64,000 bases of DNA, taken from contig NZ_JAMXMX010000017.1 in the NCBI RefSeq assembly GCF_024055725.1, forward strand, positions 62,001-126,000, written 5' to 3'. The translations under genes were made by a program, and so were the position numbers. Every line of letters starts with the position of its first letter. Position 1 is the first letter of the stretch. A model generated the notes under the pieces. That model did no database searches. It was given only the letters and a program-made list of their open reading frames with translations, and was not told the origin of the DNA. Below, one piece after another: positions 35,372-44,826 of the stretch. Origin of the DNA: Actinoallomurus spadix (GTDB taxonomy: Bacteria; Actinomycetota; Actinomycetes; Streptosporangiales; Streptosporangiaceae).

Positions 35372-37027
35372 ATGGAGGGGGTCGAGACGTCCGGCGAGAG
35401 CATCGGCCGATACCGCCTGATCGAGAAGATCGGAGAAGGCGGCATGGGGGTCGTGCACCTGGCCACCGACCCCTACGGCCGCAAGGTCGCCGTGAAGGTC
35501 CTGCGGCCCGGTGTCGCCGCCGACCAGACGGCCCTGCGCCGGCTCGCCCGTGAGGTCGACTCCATGCGGCGGGTGCACAGCCCGCACGTCGCGGAGATCG
35601 TCGACGCGGACGTGACGGCCGAGCCGCCCTACGTCGTCACCCAGTTCGTCCCCGGCCGGACCCTGGAGGAGGCGGTCCGCGACGACGGCCCGCTGCGCGG
35701 TGACGCGCTGCAGCGGCTGGCGACGGGGCTGGCCTCCGCGCTGGCCGCCATCCACGACGCCGGCATCGTGCACCGGGACCTGAAGCCGGGCAACGTCATG
35801 TTCCTGGAGAACGGCGAGCCGGTCGTCATCGACTTCGGCATCGCGCAGGGCGTCGACGCGACGCGGCTGACCGCGACCGGGCTCGTGATCGGCACCCCCG
35901 GCTACCTCGCCCCCGAGATCATCGAGGGTGAGGACGCCGGCGCGCCCGCGGACGTCCACGCCTGGGCCGGCACGATCGCGTACGCCGCGACGGGACGGGC
36001 GCCGTTCGGCGGCGGCACGTTCGAGTCGATCTTCTACAAGATCATGGAGGGGCGGCCGGACCTGGACGGCGTGCCCGAGGCGATGCTCCCGGTCGTCCGG
36101 GCGGCGATGGCCCGCAACCCGGCCGAGCGGCCGACCGCGCACGGCCTCGTCGAGCTGACCCGGCGCATCGACGTCAACAGCACCCGGCTGGACCCGCCGT
36201 CGACCCAGACCAAGCGCCTCACCGCCGTCTCGGCCCCGCCGCCGGCCCCGGCCCCGGCGCGCCCGCGCGATTTCGTCGGGCAGCTGCCGCCGGCGCCGCC
36301 CCCGCCGCCTCCGCAGGCGTACGCGCCTCCCGCCTACGGCCCGACGGGGCGACAGGCCGCCCCGCAGGAGCGCTCGCCGGGATACGCGCAGCGCCCGCCG
36401 AAGCCGCCGCGTCCCGACGAGCCGAAGCCGTACGGCGTCTACCGCTTCCTCAGCCTGCTGCTCCTCGTCGCCGGGATCGGGCTGGCCCTGGTGACGCCCA
36501 CGATCGCGCTGATCATCGTGCTCGCCGTCCTGCTGGTGCTGCGGACCGCCGACCGCGGCCACCAGGAGCTCACGTCCAAGCGCACCCGGCGCGGGCCGCG
36601 CTCGGGCGACCTGGTGGCGATCGTCGCCAAGTCGCCGTTCACGGCGGTACGCGCGGCGCTGGGCATGCTGCTGGTCAGCCCGTTGGCGATCATGGCCGCG
36701 GTCGTCGTGCTGCTGATCGGGCTGGCCGCCAAGACCGCGCTGACGATCCCGCACGCGGTGGCGCTGGCCACCGCGGCGTTCGTGATCGTCCAGTGCCTGG
36801 GGCCGGGCAGCGAGCCCGCGCGCCGTCAGCTCGCGCGGTTCTGGGGAGCCGTGCTGCCGAGACGGAACCAGGCCCTCATCGCCCTGGTGGTCATCGGGTT
36901 CGTCGTCTTCCTGCTCGTGTCGTTCGCGCTCAGCCAGACGCCGGACCTGCGGCCGTTCGCGGGCGGCTCGTTCACCCGGAACCTCGCCCACCTCCGCTCC
37001 GGCATCCGGGACCTGCTCGGCGGCTGA
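35372..37027 (+). CDS. Ser/Thr protein kinase 2 of array, with multi-pass membrane module
   Basis: 551 aa. Kinase domain 13-265 with K42, D136 (HRDLKPGN) and D154 (DFG). A Pro/Ala-rich linker (about 285-350) leads to a C-terminal membrane module with about five hydrophobic segments from residue 357 on, including the basic-flanked GPGSEPARRQ motif. Unlike PknB there is no PASTA domain. The ATG at 35372 lies 9 nt after a TATCGT box; an ATG at 35348 with GAGGGG before it is an equally possible start. Ligand and substrates are unknown. Confidence 0.87.
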   Translation: MEGVETSGESIGRYRLIEKIGEGGMGVVHLATDPYGRKVAVKVLRPGVAADQTALRRLAREVDSMRRVHSPHVAEIVDADVTAEPPYVVTQFVPGRTLEEAVRDDGPLRGDALQRLATGLASALAAIHDAGIVHRDLKPGNVMFLENGEPVVIDFGIAQGVDATRLTATGLVIGTPGYLAPEIIEGEDAGAPADVHAWAGTIAYAATGRAPFGGGTFESIFYKIMEGRPDLDGVPEAMLPVVRAAMARNPAERPTAHGLVELTRRIDVNSTRLDPPSTQTKRLTAVSAPPPAPAPARPRDFVGQLPPAPPPPPPQAYAPPAYGPTGRQAAPQERSPGYAQRPPKPPRPDEPKPYGVYRFLSLLLLVAGIGLALVTPTIALIIVLAVLLVLRTADRGHQELTSKRTRRGPRSGDLVAIVAKSPFTAVRAALGMLLVSPLAIMAAVVVLLIGLAAKTALTIPHAVALATAAFVIVQCLGPGSEPARRQLARFWGAVLPRRNQALIALVVIGFVVFLLVSFALSQTPDLRPFAGGSFTRNLAHLRSGIRDLLGG

Positions 37028-37064
37028 CCGACCCGGGGCGCCCCCGACCGACGAAGATCGAACG

Positions 37065-38807
37065 ATGCCAGTGGAGGACGTCCCCGTGGACCAGGTCGGC
37101 CCCTACCGACTCGTCGCGACCCTCGGGAAGGGCGGCATGGGCGTCGTCCACCGGGCGGTCGACGACGCCGGCCGCGAAGTGGCCCTCAAGGTCGTACGAG
37201 GCGAATACGCCGAGGACACGACCTTCCGGCGGCGGCTGGCCCGCGAGGTCGACACGATGCGGCGGGTACGCAGCCCGTACGTCGCCGAGGTCCTCGACGC
37301 CGACGTCGCCGCCGAACGCCCCTACATCGTCACCCGCTTCATCGACGGCCACCCGCTCGACGGCGTCGTCCGCGCCGCCGGCCCGCTGTCCGGCGGCCCG
37401 CTGGCGCGCGTGGCGATCGGCCTGGCCGAGGCGCTGACCGCCATCCACGAGGCGGGCGTCGTCCACCGGGACCTCAAGCCGAACAACGTCATGATGGTCG
37501 ACGGGGCCCCGGTCGTCATCGACTTCGGCATCGCCCACGCGGTGGACGCCGCCCGGCTCACCCGGACCGGGCTGGTCGTCGGCACGCCCGGTTACATCGG
37601 CCCGGAACTGTTCGACGGCAAGGCGCCGGGCCCCGCCGTCGACGTGTACGGCTGGGCGGCGACCGTCGCGTACGCCGCGACCGGGCGCGCACCGTACGGC
37701 GGCGGATCGTTGGAGGCGGTACTCGCCCGCATCCTGTCCGGAAACCCCGATCTGGACGGCGTGCCGCCCTCCCTCGTGCCGCTGCTGCGCACGGCCCTCG
37801 CCCGCGAACCGGAGGCCCGGCCGCCGGCTGCGGAGCTCGCGGCCCGGGTCCGCGCGCTCGATCTCGGCGCCCCGCCGTCCATCGCCGCGACGGCGCTCAG
37901 CCCCGCCGTCGACGCGGCCGGCCCCACCGGGTCGCCGCCGGGCTCCCGGCCCGCCGGCCCCCTCGGCGCGCCGCCGGACTCCGGGTCCTCTGACCCCGCG
38001 GGTGCGCCGCCGGGCCCCGGCCCCTCCGATCCCTCCGGTGCGCCGCCGGACTCCGGGTCCTCCGGCGCCGCCGGTGCGCCGCCGCGCCCTGCGTCCTCCG
38101 ATCCCTCCGGGGCGTCGCCGGGCTCCGGGCCTTCCGGTGCCGCGGCGGCGGGCGGTCCCCGGCCCCCGGCGAGCCCGGCTCCGGGGACGGTCCCGCCGAG
38201 CGCCGCGCCGCGCGTGGCGCTCGGCTGGTACAAGCTGCTCGCCTACCTGGCGATCGTCACGGCCGTGGCGGCCTGTGCCGTGGCCCCCGTCGTCGGCCCG
38301 CCCCTCGTGGTGGTGGCCGCCTGGTACCTGCGGGCGGGGGACTCCGCCGTCCGATCCCGCCGGGTGCCGGTGCGCGGCGTCCAGGACCTGATCCTGGTGC
38401 CCTTCCGCGTGCCGCGGGCGCTGGGCCGGTCGACCGGAGCGCTGGTGCCCGCCCTGCTCTACGCGGCGGTGGCGGCGGGGGTGACCGCCTTGGCGCTGCT
38501 CCTCTGGACCGTCTCGCGCGCCGTGTACTGGCCGGACGCCGTCATCCGGTGGAGCGCGGCGGCGTTCGCGTGGGTGACGCTCGCCGGACCCGGGGTCATG
38601 GGGCCGCGCCGCCAGTCGGTCCGGCTGCTGTCGGCGGCCGCCCAGAGCCGGCTGCGGACCGCGTCGGTGGGCCTGTGCCTCGCCGGGATCACCGCGCTGG
38701 TGGGCGCGGCCGGGTTGCTGCTGCGCCCGCGGTGGTGGCCCATCGGCGACCGGGCCGGGACCATCGTCGATCTCACGGACACGATCGCCAGGCTCCTGCA
38801 CCAGTGA
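37065..38807 (+). CDS. Ser/Thr protein kinase 3 of array, repeat linker and membrane module
   Basis: 580 aa. Kinase domain 13-268 with K42, D136 (HRDLKPNN) and D153 (DFG). Residues 301-360 are five degenerate 12-aa repeats of the GAPPDSGSSDPA type. From about residue 385 the membrane module follows: a first pair of hydrophobic segments ending in WYLRAGD, a basic amphipathic stretch (RRVPVRGVQDLI), further segments, GPGVMGPRRQSV and a final segment ending in RPRWWP. The same module occurs in the orphan gene at 38964 and, more diverged, in kinases 2 and 4. Confidence 0.88.
   Translation: MPVEDVPVDQVGPYRLVATLGKGGMGVVHRAVDDAGREVALKVVRGEYAEDTTFRRRLAREVDTMRRVRSPYVAEVLDADVAAERPYIVTRFIDGHPLDGVVRAAGPLSGGPLARVAIGLAEALTAIHEAGVVHRDLKPNNVMMVDGAPVVIDFGIAHAVDAARLTRTGLVVGTPGYIGPELFDGKAPGPAVDVYGWAATVAYAATGRAPYGGGSLEAVLARILSGNPDLDGVPPSLVPLLRTALAREPEARPPAAELAARVRALDLGAPPSIAATALSPAVDAAGPTGSPPGSRPAGPLGAPPDSGSSDPAGAPPGPGPSDPSGAPPDSGSSGAAGAPPRPASSDPSGASPGSGPSGAAAAGGPRPPASPAPGTVPPSAAPRVALGWYKLLAYLAIVTAVAACAVAPVVGPPLVVVAAWYLRAGDSAVRSRRVPVRGVQDLILVPFRVPRALGRSTGALVPALLYAAVAAGVTALALLLWTVSRAVYWPDAVIRWSAAAFAWVTLAGPGVMGPRRQSVRLLSAAAQSRLRTASVGLCLAGITALVGAAGLLLRPRWWPIGDRAGTIVDLTDTIARLLHQ
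37965..38144 (+). repeat. Five 36-bp degenerate coding repeats in kinase 3
   Basis: The region encodes five consecutive 12-residue units starting GAPP or GASP, a Pro/Ser/Gly-rich linker between the kinase and membrane domains. Unit number is likely to vary between strains. Confidence 0.7.
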
Positions 38808-38963
38808 CGCGCGGCGCGTCGGCCGCGTCGCGCCGGATGCACCTTCGCGGCGCGGTAGTGTGGCACCGCCTTCACGTCCGCCCGATGCGGGACCCCAGCG
38901 ACTTTCCGAGGAGGGAACGGCGTTCCCCTCCGGCCCGTCGGCCGGAGCACGCGCCGCGCACCG

Positions 38964-39626
38964 ATGACGTGGGATGAGACATCCGGCGCGATCTCCGACC
39001 CGCCGCTGGCGGCCGAGGAGACCGTCGACGCCGTCGTCGAGGGCTGGTCACGGCTCTTCACGTACCTCGTCGTCGCCAGCGTGTTCGGGGTCGCCGTCAT
39101 CACGCCGTTCTTCGGGCTCCTGCTGGCGCTGGCGGGCGCGTCCTACCTGCGGGCCGGGGAGCTTCACGCGCGGCGGCACGCCGCCACACCGTTGCGGCTG
39201 ACGGTCGGCCCGCTGACCGCGCCGCTGGACCTCATCCGGGGTGCCGCCGGGACGCTGCTCACCGTGCCGTACGCCGCCGTGTTCGCCGTCGCCGTGCCGA
39301 TGGCGATCATGGCCGCGGCGGCCGTCGACGTCCAGGTCGCCCCGCTCGTCGCGGCCGCCTGGGGTGCCGGGGCCGCGGCGTACGTCCTGCTGGCCGCGCC
39401 GGGCGTCCGGGCGCCGCGCCGGCACCTCGTCCAGGTCTTCACCGTGCTCGCGTACGGCCCGCGCCGGATCGCGGTCATCGGAGCGATCCTGTGCGTGGTG
39501 ACCCTCGCCGTCCTGGCCGCCGCGATCGTGCTCCGGCCGACCTTCGCCCCGATGTACGAGCTGGAGAACTCCATCGCCCAGGAGCTCTCCCGGTTCCAGG
39601 ACTCGATCCAGCAGCGCGTGTCGTGA
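38964..39626 (+). CDS. Orphan membrane protein equal to the kinase C-terminal module
   Basis: 220 aa with about five hydrophobic segments and no kinase domain. It matches the membrane part of kinase 3 in order and motifs: a tight pair of segments ending SYLRAGELHARR (kinase 3: WYLRAGDSAVRSRR), a basic amphipathic segment, two segments, APGVRAPRRHLV (kinase 3: GPGVMGPRRQSV), and a last segment ending RPTFAP. The 155-bp gap before it contains a GGGAACG/CGTTCCC dyad (38913-38927). Either a free subunit that pairs with the kinases or a kinase that lost its catalytic half. Confidence 0.75.
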   Translation: MTWDETSGAISDPPLAAEETVDAVVEGWSRLFTYLVVASVFGVAVITPFFGLLLALAGASYLRAGELHARRHAATPLRLTVGPLTAPLDLIRGAAGTLLTVPYAAVFAVAVPMAIMAAAAVDVQVAPLVAAAWGAGAAAYVLLAAPGVRAPRRHLVQVFTVLAYGPRRIAVIGAILCVVTLAVLAAAIVLRPTFAPMYELENSIAQELSRFQDSIQQRVS

Positions 39627-39689
39627 CCGGGGGCCGGCCGGGCCGAACATTTACGATCATGCGGTAGCCCGTCGACCGCGGAACCCCCC

Positions 39690-41222
39690 ATGACGTCCCT
39701 GCGTGAGAGTCTCGGCCCCTACCGGCTCCTGGAGGAGATCGGTGTCGGCGGCATGGGCGAGGTGCACCTCGCGCTGGCCCCGGACGGCGGCACGGTCGCC
39801 GTCAAGATCCTGCACCCCGCCGTCGCCCGCGACCCGCTCGCCCGCCGCCGCCTCGAGCGTGAGGTCGCGACGATGCGCCGGGTCCGCAGCCCGTACGTCG
39901 CCGAGGTGGTCGACGCGGACTTCACCGGGCGTCGTCCGTACGTCGTCACGCGATACATCCAGGGTCGCTCCCTCGACCTGCGGGTACGCCGCGAGGGCCC
40001 GCTCCGGGGCGGGGCGCTGCCGGCGGTGGCGCGCGGGCTGGCGCGGGCGCTGCACGTGATCCATGCGGCCGGGGTCGTGCACCGTGACCTCAAACCGGCC
40101 AACGTGATCCTCGTCGACCGCGACCCGGTCGTCATCGACTTCGGCCTCGCGCACGTGCTCGACGCGACCCGGCTGACGCGCACGGGCACGGCGATCGGCA
40201 CGCCCGGCTATCTGGCGCCGGAGGTCCTCGACGGGGAGCGGGCCGGGCCGGCCGCCGACGTCTTCTCCTGGGCGGGGACGGTCGCGTTCGCGGCCACCGG
40301 CCGCGCGCCGTACGGGCCAGGGCCCGCGCAGGCGATCTTCTCCCGCGTGCTGCGGGGACGGCACGACCTTCGCGGCATCTCGGGCGACCTGCGGGAGATG
40401 CTCGAGGCCGCGCTGGCGATCGACCCGGAGGTGCGCCCCGGGACCGGTGACCTCCTGGAGGCGCTCGCCGTACGGAACCGCCCGCGGCCGGCCGCGGTAC
40501 CGCGCCGGCCCCGTGCGGTCGCCGCTCCTCCGGACGCTCGCTCCGCGCGGGACGCTTCGCCGGGCCGGGATGCTCTGACGGCCGGAGACGCGGTGCCGGC
40601 CCCGGAGGCCCCGGCGGCGTTGGACGCTCCCGCCGCGCCCGGGGATGAGCCGGCCGGTCCGGCGGCGGGCGGTGCCGTGGGTCCTGAGGACGCGCCGCCG
40701 GGGGACGAGGCGGGCGCCGGTGAGCGGCGCCGCGGCCTGCCGATGCGCCTGCTGCGCGGGACGGCGGCGCTCGCCGTGCCGGCGGCCTGCTACGCCCTGC
40801 CGGTCCTGGCCGTCGCGACGATCCTGTCGGCGTGCGCCGCCGGCTACGCGTGGGACGCGGTGGCGCGCGCCCGCCGCCGGGCGGCGTCCCGGGCCGGCCG
40901 GCTGGCCCGCCTGGGGTCGGTCCTCGCCGCCTCCGTCACGGTTCCGGCGCAGACGGTGGTCCGGCTGGTGGCGCTCGTCGTCGCGATGGTGGTCGGGTAC
41001 GGCGCGGTGCTGGGGATCACCTGGTGGTCGGTCGTGCCGCGTGAGCGGGCCCTCGCGCTGCCCCTCGGAGTGCTCATGGTGGTGGCGGCGGTCGTCCGCG
41101 CGCGTTATGGCCGGGAGCGCCGTCCGGCCCGGCTGGTCCTGGCGGTCCTGGCCGCCGGAGCGCTGGCGCTGGCGGTCGTCGGGATCCCGTTCCCGGCGTG
41201 GTGGCCGGTTACCGCACCCTGA
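39690..41222 (+). CDS. Ser/Thr protein kinase 4 of array, membrane-anchored
   Basis: 510 aa. Kinase domain 9-265 with K39, D133 (HRDLKPAN) and D150 (DFG). An Ala/Pro/Asp-rich linker (about 275-350) is followed by hydrophobic segments and a basic spacer, ending FPAWWPVTAP like kinase 3 (RPRWWPI). Its module is the most diverged of the set. The segment RSPYVAEVVDADFTGRRPYV is nearly identical in kinases 2 and 3. The etfB promoter region follows. Confidence 0.87.
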   Translation: MTSLRESLGPYRLLEEIGVGGMGEVHLALAPDGGTVAVKILHPAVARDPLARRRLEREVATMRRVRSPYVAEVVDADFTGRRPYVVTRYIQGRSLDLRVRREGPLRGGALPAVARGLARALHVIHAAGVVHRDLKPANVILVDRDPVVIDFGLAHVLDATRLTRTGTAIGTPGYLAPEVLDGERAGPAADVFSWAGTVAFAATGRAPYGPGPAQAIFSRVLRGRHDLRGISGDLREMLEAALAIDPEVRPGTGDLLEALAVRNRPRPAAVPRRPRAVAAPPDARSARDASPGRDALTAGDAVPAPEAPAALDAPAAPGDEPAGPAAGGAVGPEDAPPGDEAGAGERRRGLPMRLLRGTAALAVPAACYALPVLAVATILSACAAGYAWDAVARARRRAASRAGRLARLGSVLAASVTVPAQTVVRLVALVVAMVVGYGAVLGITWWSVVPRERALALPLGVLMVVAAVVRARYGRERRPARLVLAVLAAGALALAVVGIPFPAWWPVTAP

Positions 41223-41250
41223 AGCGGGTAGACGGACTTTGCGCAGTCGC

Positions 41251-41262
41251 TACCCGTGGGTA
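41251..41262. promoter_or_regulatory. Candidate etf operator/promoter
   Basis: TACCC and GGGTA form a dyad around GT; TAACAT (41261-41266) overlaps it as a possible -10, with TTTGCG 17 nt upstream. It lies 160 bp before etfB in a 200-bp gap with no other gene. Confidence 0.4.
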
Positions 41263-41422
41263 ACATCGGGTGCGACGCGAGGAGACGCCCCGGGGCCGAA
41301 CCACTTTCGGGTGTTTGGCAGGCTTGGGGCGTCCAACGCGTCAGCCCGCGTCGCCCGCGAGGACGGCGCCCGTCGTGCCGGAGGAGCGCGTAGATGAAGT
41401 GTGCAGGGAGGGCGGACACCAT

Positions 41423-42202
41423 ATGAACATCGTCGTCTGCGTGAAGCAGGTTCCCGACACGGCGACCGAACGGAAGCTGCGGTCCGACGACAAGACCCTC
41501 GACCGCGAGGCGGCCGACGGCGTCATCAACGAACTCGACGAGTACGCCGTCGAGGAGGCCTTGACCATCAAGGAGGCCCACGGCGGTGAGGTGACCGTCC
41601 TCACCATGGGCCCGGAGAAGGCCTCGGAGTCGATCCGCAAGGCCCTGGCCATGGGCGCGGACAAGGCCGTTCACCTCTCGGACGAGGCGCTGCACGGTTC
41701 GGACGCGCTGTCGACCTCGTACGCGCTCGCGCAGGTGCTCAAGAAGATCGGCTTCGACATCGTCCTCCTCGGCTCGGAGTCGACCGACGCCCGGACGGGC
41801 ATGCTGGCCGCAATGCTGTCCGAGCGGCTCGGCGTACCCCAGGTGACGCTGGCCAACAAGGTCGAGATCGACGGGTCCTCGCTCAAGGCACAGCGGCTCA
41901 CCGACTACGGCTTCGACCGCGTCGAGGCGAGCCTGCCGGCCGTCGTCAGCGTCGTCGAGAAGATCAACGAGCCGCGCTACCCCTCCTTCAAGGGGATCAT
42001 GGCGGCGAAGAAGAAGCCGGTCGAGAAGCTCGCCGTCGCCGACGCCGAGATCGACGCCGCCAAGGTCGGGCTCGCCGGGGCCTCGACCGAGGTCGTCGAC
42101 TTCGCGGACGCGCCGCCGCGCGAGAAGGGCCAGATCGTCAAGGACGAGGGCGACGGCGGCGTGAAGGTCGCCGAGTTCCTCGCGTCCAAGAAGTTCATCT
42201 GA
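41423..42202 (+). CDS. etfB: Electron transfer flavoprotein beta subunit
   Basis: 259 aa from the ATG at 41423 (GGGAGGG upstream; N-terminus NIVVCVKQVPDTATERKL is the family start). The AMP-binding region and the recognition loop (around ADGVINELDEYAVEEAL) are present. With EtfA it forms the soluble FAD/AMP heterodimer that takes electrons from acyl-CoA and other dehydrogenases and passes them to the membrane quinone reductase. First gene of the etfBA operon, 11 bp before etfA. Confidence 0.95.
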   Translation: MNIVVCVKQVPDTATERKLRSDDKTLDREAADGVINELDEYAVEEALTIKEAHGGEVTVLTMGPEKASESIRKALAMGADKAVHLSDEALHGSDALSTSYALAQVLKKIGFDIVLLGSESTDARTGMLAAMLSERLGVPQVTLANKVEIDGSSLKAQRLTDYGFDRVEASLPAVVSVVEKINEPRYPSFKGIMAAKKKPVEKLAVADAEIDAAKVGLAGASTEVVDFADAPPREKGQIVKDEGDGGVKVAEFLASKKFI

Positions 42203-42213
42203 GAGGCGGGGAA

Positions 42214-43164
42214 ATGCCGGAGATTCTCGTCCTCGTCGACCATGTCGACGGGGAGGTCAAGAAGGTCACCTTCGAGCTGCTGACACTCGCGCGCCGGCAC
42301 GGTGACGCCGCGGCGGTATGGGTCGGCCCGGGCTACGAGGGCGCCAAGGACAAGCTCGCCGAGTACGGCGCGGCCAAGGTCTACGTCGCCGCCGACGAGG
42401 AGCTGACCTCCTACGTCGTCGCGCCGAAGGCCGAGCTGCTGGCGCAGCTCGTCGCCGAGAAGTCCCCGGCGGCGGTCCTCGTCGCCGCGACGGGCGAGGG
42501 TAAGGAGATCGCGGGGCGGCTCGCGGTCAAGACCGGGTCCGGCGTGCTCACCGACGTCGTCGACGTCGCCGACGGCTTCGTCGGCGAGCACTCCATCTTC
42601 GGTGGCGCGATCGTCACGCACGCCAAGGTGGCGACGGGCACGCCGATCATCGCGGTGCGCCCGAACTCCACCGCCGCCGAGGCCGCGCCGTCGACGCCGG
42701 CCGAGGAGCAGGTGTCGGTGACGCTGTCCGACGCGGCCAAGGCCGCCAAGGTCGTCGAGAAGGTCGTCCAGGAGAAGGGCGAGCGCCCCGAGCTGACCGA
42801 GGCCGCGATCGTCGTCTCCGGCGGCCGGGGTGTCGGCGGCGCCGACAACTTCAAGCTCATCGAGGAGCTGGCCGACTCGCTCGGCGCGGCCGTCGGCGCC
42901 TCGCGCGCCGCGACCGACGCCGGCTGGTACCCCCATTCCTTCCAGGTGGGCCAGACCGGCAAGACGGTGTCGCCGCAGCTGTACATCGCGGTCGGCATCT
43001 CCGGCGCCATCCAGCACCGAGCGGGCATGCAGACCTCCAAGACGATCGTCGCGATCAACAAGGACCCGGACGCGCCGATCTTCGAGCTGGTCGACTACGG
43101 CATCGTGGGTGACCTGTTCCAGGTCGCCCCACAGCTGACCGAGGAGATCACCAAGCGCAAGTGA
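42214..43164 (+). CDS. etfA: Electron transfer flavoprotein alpha subunit
   Basis: 316 aa. The C-terminal FAD-binding domain is clear: [41 protein letters not shown] and [10 protein letters not shown]-terminal half carries the ETF alpha/beta fold. Partner of EtfB. In Mycobacterium (fixA-fixB) the pair also precedes a cysteine desulfurase and mnmA. A 19-bp hairpin terminates the operon. Confidence 0.95.
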   Translation: MPEILVLVDHVDGEVKKVTFELLTLARRHGDAAAVWVGPGYEGAKDKLAEYGAAKVYVAADEELTSYVVAPKAELLAQLVAEKSPAAVLVAATGEGKEIAGRLAVKTGSGVLTDVVDVADGFVGEHSIFGGAIVTHAKVATGTPIIAVRPNSTAAEAAPSTPAEEQVSVTLSDAAKAAKVVEKVVQEKGERPELTEAAIVVSGGRGVGGADNFKLIEELADSLGAAVGASRAATDAGWYPHSFQVGQTGKTVSPQLYIAVGISGAIQHRAGMQTSKTIVAINKDPDAPIFELVDYGIVGDLFQVAPQLTEEITKRK

Positions 43165-43171
43165 CCTCGCG

Positions 43172-43214
43172 CACGGCGACGCCCCGGCGGAATCACCGCC
43201 GGGGCGTCGCCGTG
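43172..43214. terminator. etfBA terminator, 19-bp perfect stem
   Basis: Arms 43172-43190 and 43196-43214 are exact complements around AATCA, 7 bp after the etfA stop and facing the convergent glycosidase gene. Confidence 0.85.
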
Positions 43215-43270
43215 TCCGGGGAGCGAGCGATGACGGGCGGAGCACCCTTTCCCGCGTCGGCGGTGTCGTG

Positions 43271-44797
43271 TCACCGGAGCCTGGTGGGCGTCCCCTCGCT
43301 CTCGTGCCAGAGGCGGTCGAGGGCGGTGACGACGTAGACGTACGCCCTGCCCGGCTCGGCGGCGCCGTCGGTGAAGGACGTACCGCCGGTCACGGCGATC
43401 CGGTGGGCCTCGTCGGGGGCGCACCCGGTGGCCGGGCCGTCGAACCGGTAGACGGCGTATCGCGCGGCCCCGCGGGCCGGGCGCCAGGTGATCGCGGAGC
43501 CCTCGATCGCTGGCCGCGGCCGGTGCGGAGCGTGGCCGCCGAGCCGTGGCATGAGCGGCCCCAGCGCCGGGCGGGCGTAGTGGTCGGCGACCATCCGGCT
43601 CACCGCGCCGAGCCGGTCGGCGTTCATGTCCTTGGCGCTGAAGTGGATGTCCCCGGCGACCTGGGGGTACGCCCGGTCGAACGTGAGGTGCCGGGACAGC
43701 TCGGCCGGGTCCTGCCAGGGCGCGGCCTGCCCGGCGGCGCCCTCCCGGTAGTCGGCCTGGCCGATGTAGAGCTGCACGCCGGTGCCGTCGACCTGGCGGG
43801 CCCACCAGGGGACGAGTTTCGCGTAGTCGGCCACCGTGAAGCCGATGTACCAGTAGATCTGCGGCGCGAGGTAGTCGATCCACCGCTTCCTCACCCAGCC
43901 GCGGGTGTCGGCCGAGATCGCGGTGTAGGACTCCAGGCCGTTCGTGTCCGAGCCCCGGGGGTCGGAGCTCTTGTTGCGCCAGATGCCGAACGGGCTGATC
44001 CCGAACTTCACCCACGGCTTCAGCGCGTGGATCCGGCGGTCCATCTCCCGTACGAGCAGGTCGATGTTGTGGCGCCGCCAGGACGCCTTGTCCGCGAACC
44101 CGGAGCCGTACCTGGCGTACGTGGCGTCGTCGGGGAAGTCCGCGGTGCCGCTGGGGTAGGGATAGAAGTAGTCGTCGAAGTGGACGCCGTCGATGTCGTA
44201 GCGGCGCACGGCGTCGAGCATCGCCCGTTCGGCGAAGTGGCGGACGTCGGGGATGCCGGGGTCGTAGTAGAGCTTGCCCGCGTACGGGTGGACCCAGTCC
44301 GGGTGGCGCCGGGCGGGGTGGCCGGGGGAGAGCAGGCCCGGATCGGCCTTCATCGCCACCCGGTAGGGGTTCATCCACGCGTGGAACTCCAGGCCGCGCG
44401 CGTGCGCCTCCCGTACGAGGAAGGCGAGCGGGTCGTACCCCGGGTCCCTGCCCTGGGTACCGGTGAGGTACTGCGACCACGGTTCGTACGGCGAGGGCCA
44501 GAACGCGTCGGCGGTCGGCCGCACCTGCACGAACACCGCGTTCAGATGGCGGGCCACCGCGTTGTCCAGCAGGCGGACGTACTCCGCCTGCTGCCGGGCG
44601 GCGGGCAGTCCGGGGGCGGACGGCCAGTCGAGGTTGGTGACGGAGGCGATCCACACGCCCCGCAGCTGCCGGCCGGCGGTGGCCGGGGCGGCGCAGGGCG
44701 TGGTACGGGCGCCGGCGGGGGTGGTGAGCGGCCCGGCGGCGAGGGCGGCGCCGAGCAGGGCGGCGGTGGCGAGAGACAGGACGCGGCGAACGATCAC
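43271..44797 (-). CDS. Secreted GHL10-type glycoside hydrolase with FN3-like tail
   Basis: 508 aa from the GTG at 44797 (GAGGAG 6 nt upstream), which yields a signal peptide (IVRRVLSLATAALLGAALAA). Residues about 45-370 match GHL10 (DUF187/YddW family): RGVWIASVTNLDWPS, FVQVRPTADAFWPS, HAWMNPYRV, GVHFDDYFYPY, and LAPQIYWYIGF. The last 90 residues resemble a fibronectin type III domain. Relatives act on bacterial cell-wall glycans, so wall turnover is plausible but not proven. A palindrome lies 30 bp upstream. Confidence 0.88.
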   Translation of the reverse strand: MIVRRVLSLATAALLGAALAAGPLTTPAGARTTPCAAPATAGRQLRGVWIASVTNLDWPSAPGLPAARQQAEYVRLLDNAVARHLNAVFVQVRPTADAFWPSPYEPWSQYLTGTQGRDPGYDPLAFLVREAHARGLEFHAWMNPYRVAMKADPGLLSPGHPARRHPDWVHPYAGKLYYDPGIPDVRHFAERAMLDAVRRYDIDGVHFDDYFYPYPSGTADFPDDATYARYGSGFADKASWRRHNIDLLVREMDRRIHALKPWVKFGISPFGIWRNKSSDPRGSDTNGLESYTAISADTRGWVRKRWIDYLAPQIYWYIGFTVADYAKLVPWWARQVDGTGVQLYIGQADYREGAAGQAAPWQDPAELSRHLTFDRAYPQVAGDIHFSAKDMNADRLGAVSRMVADHYARPALGPLMPRLGGHAPHRPRPAIEGSAITWRPARGAARYAVYRFDGPATGCAPDEAHRIAVTGGTSFTDGAAEPGRAYVYVVTALDRLWHESEGTPTRLR

Positions 44798-44826
44798 GAG
44801 GCTCTCCTCAGGGTCTTGAAGAGAAC

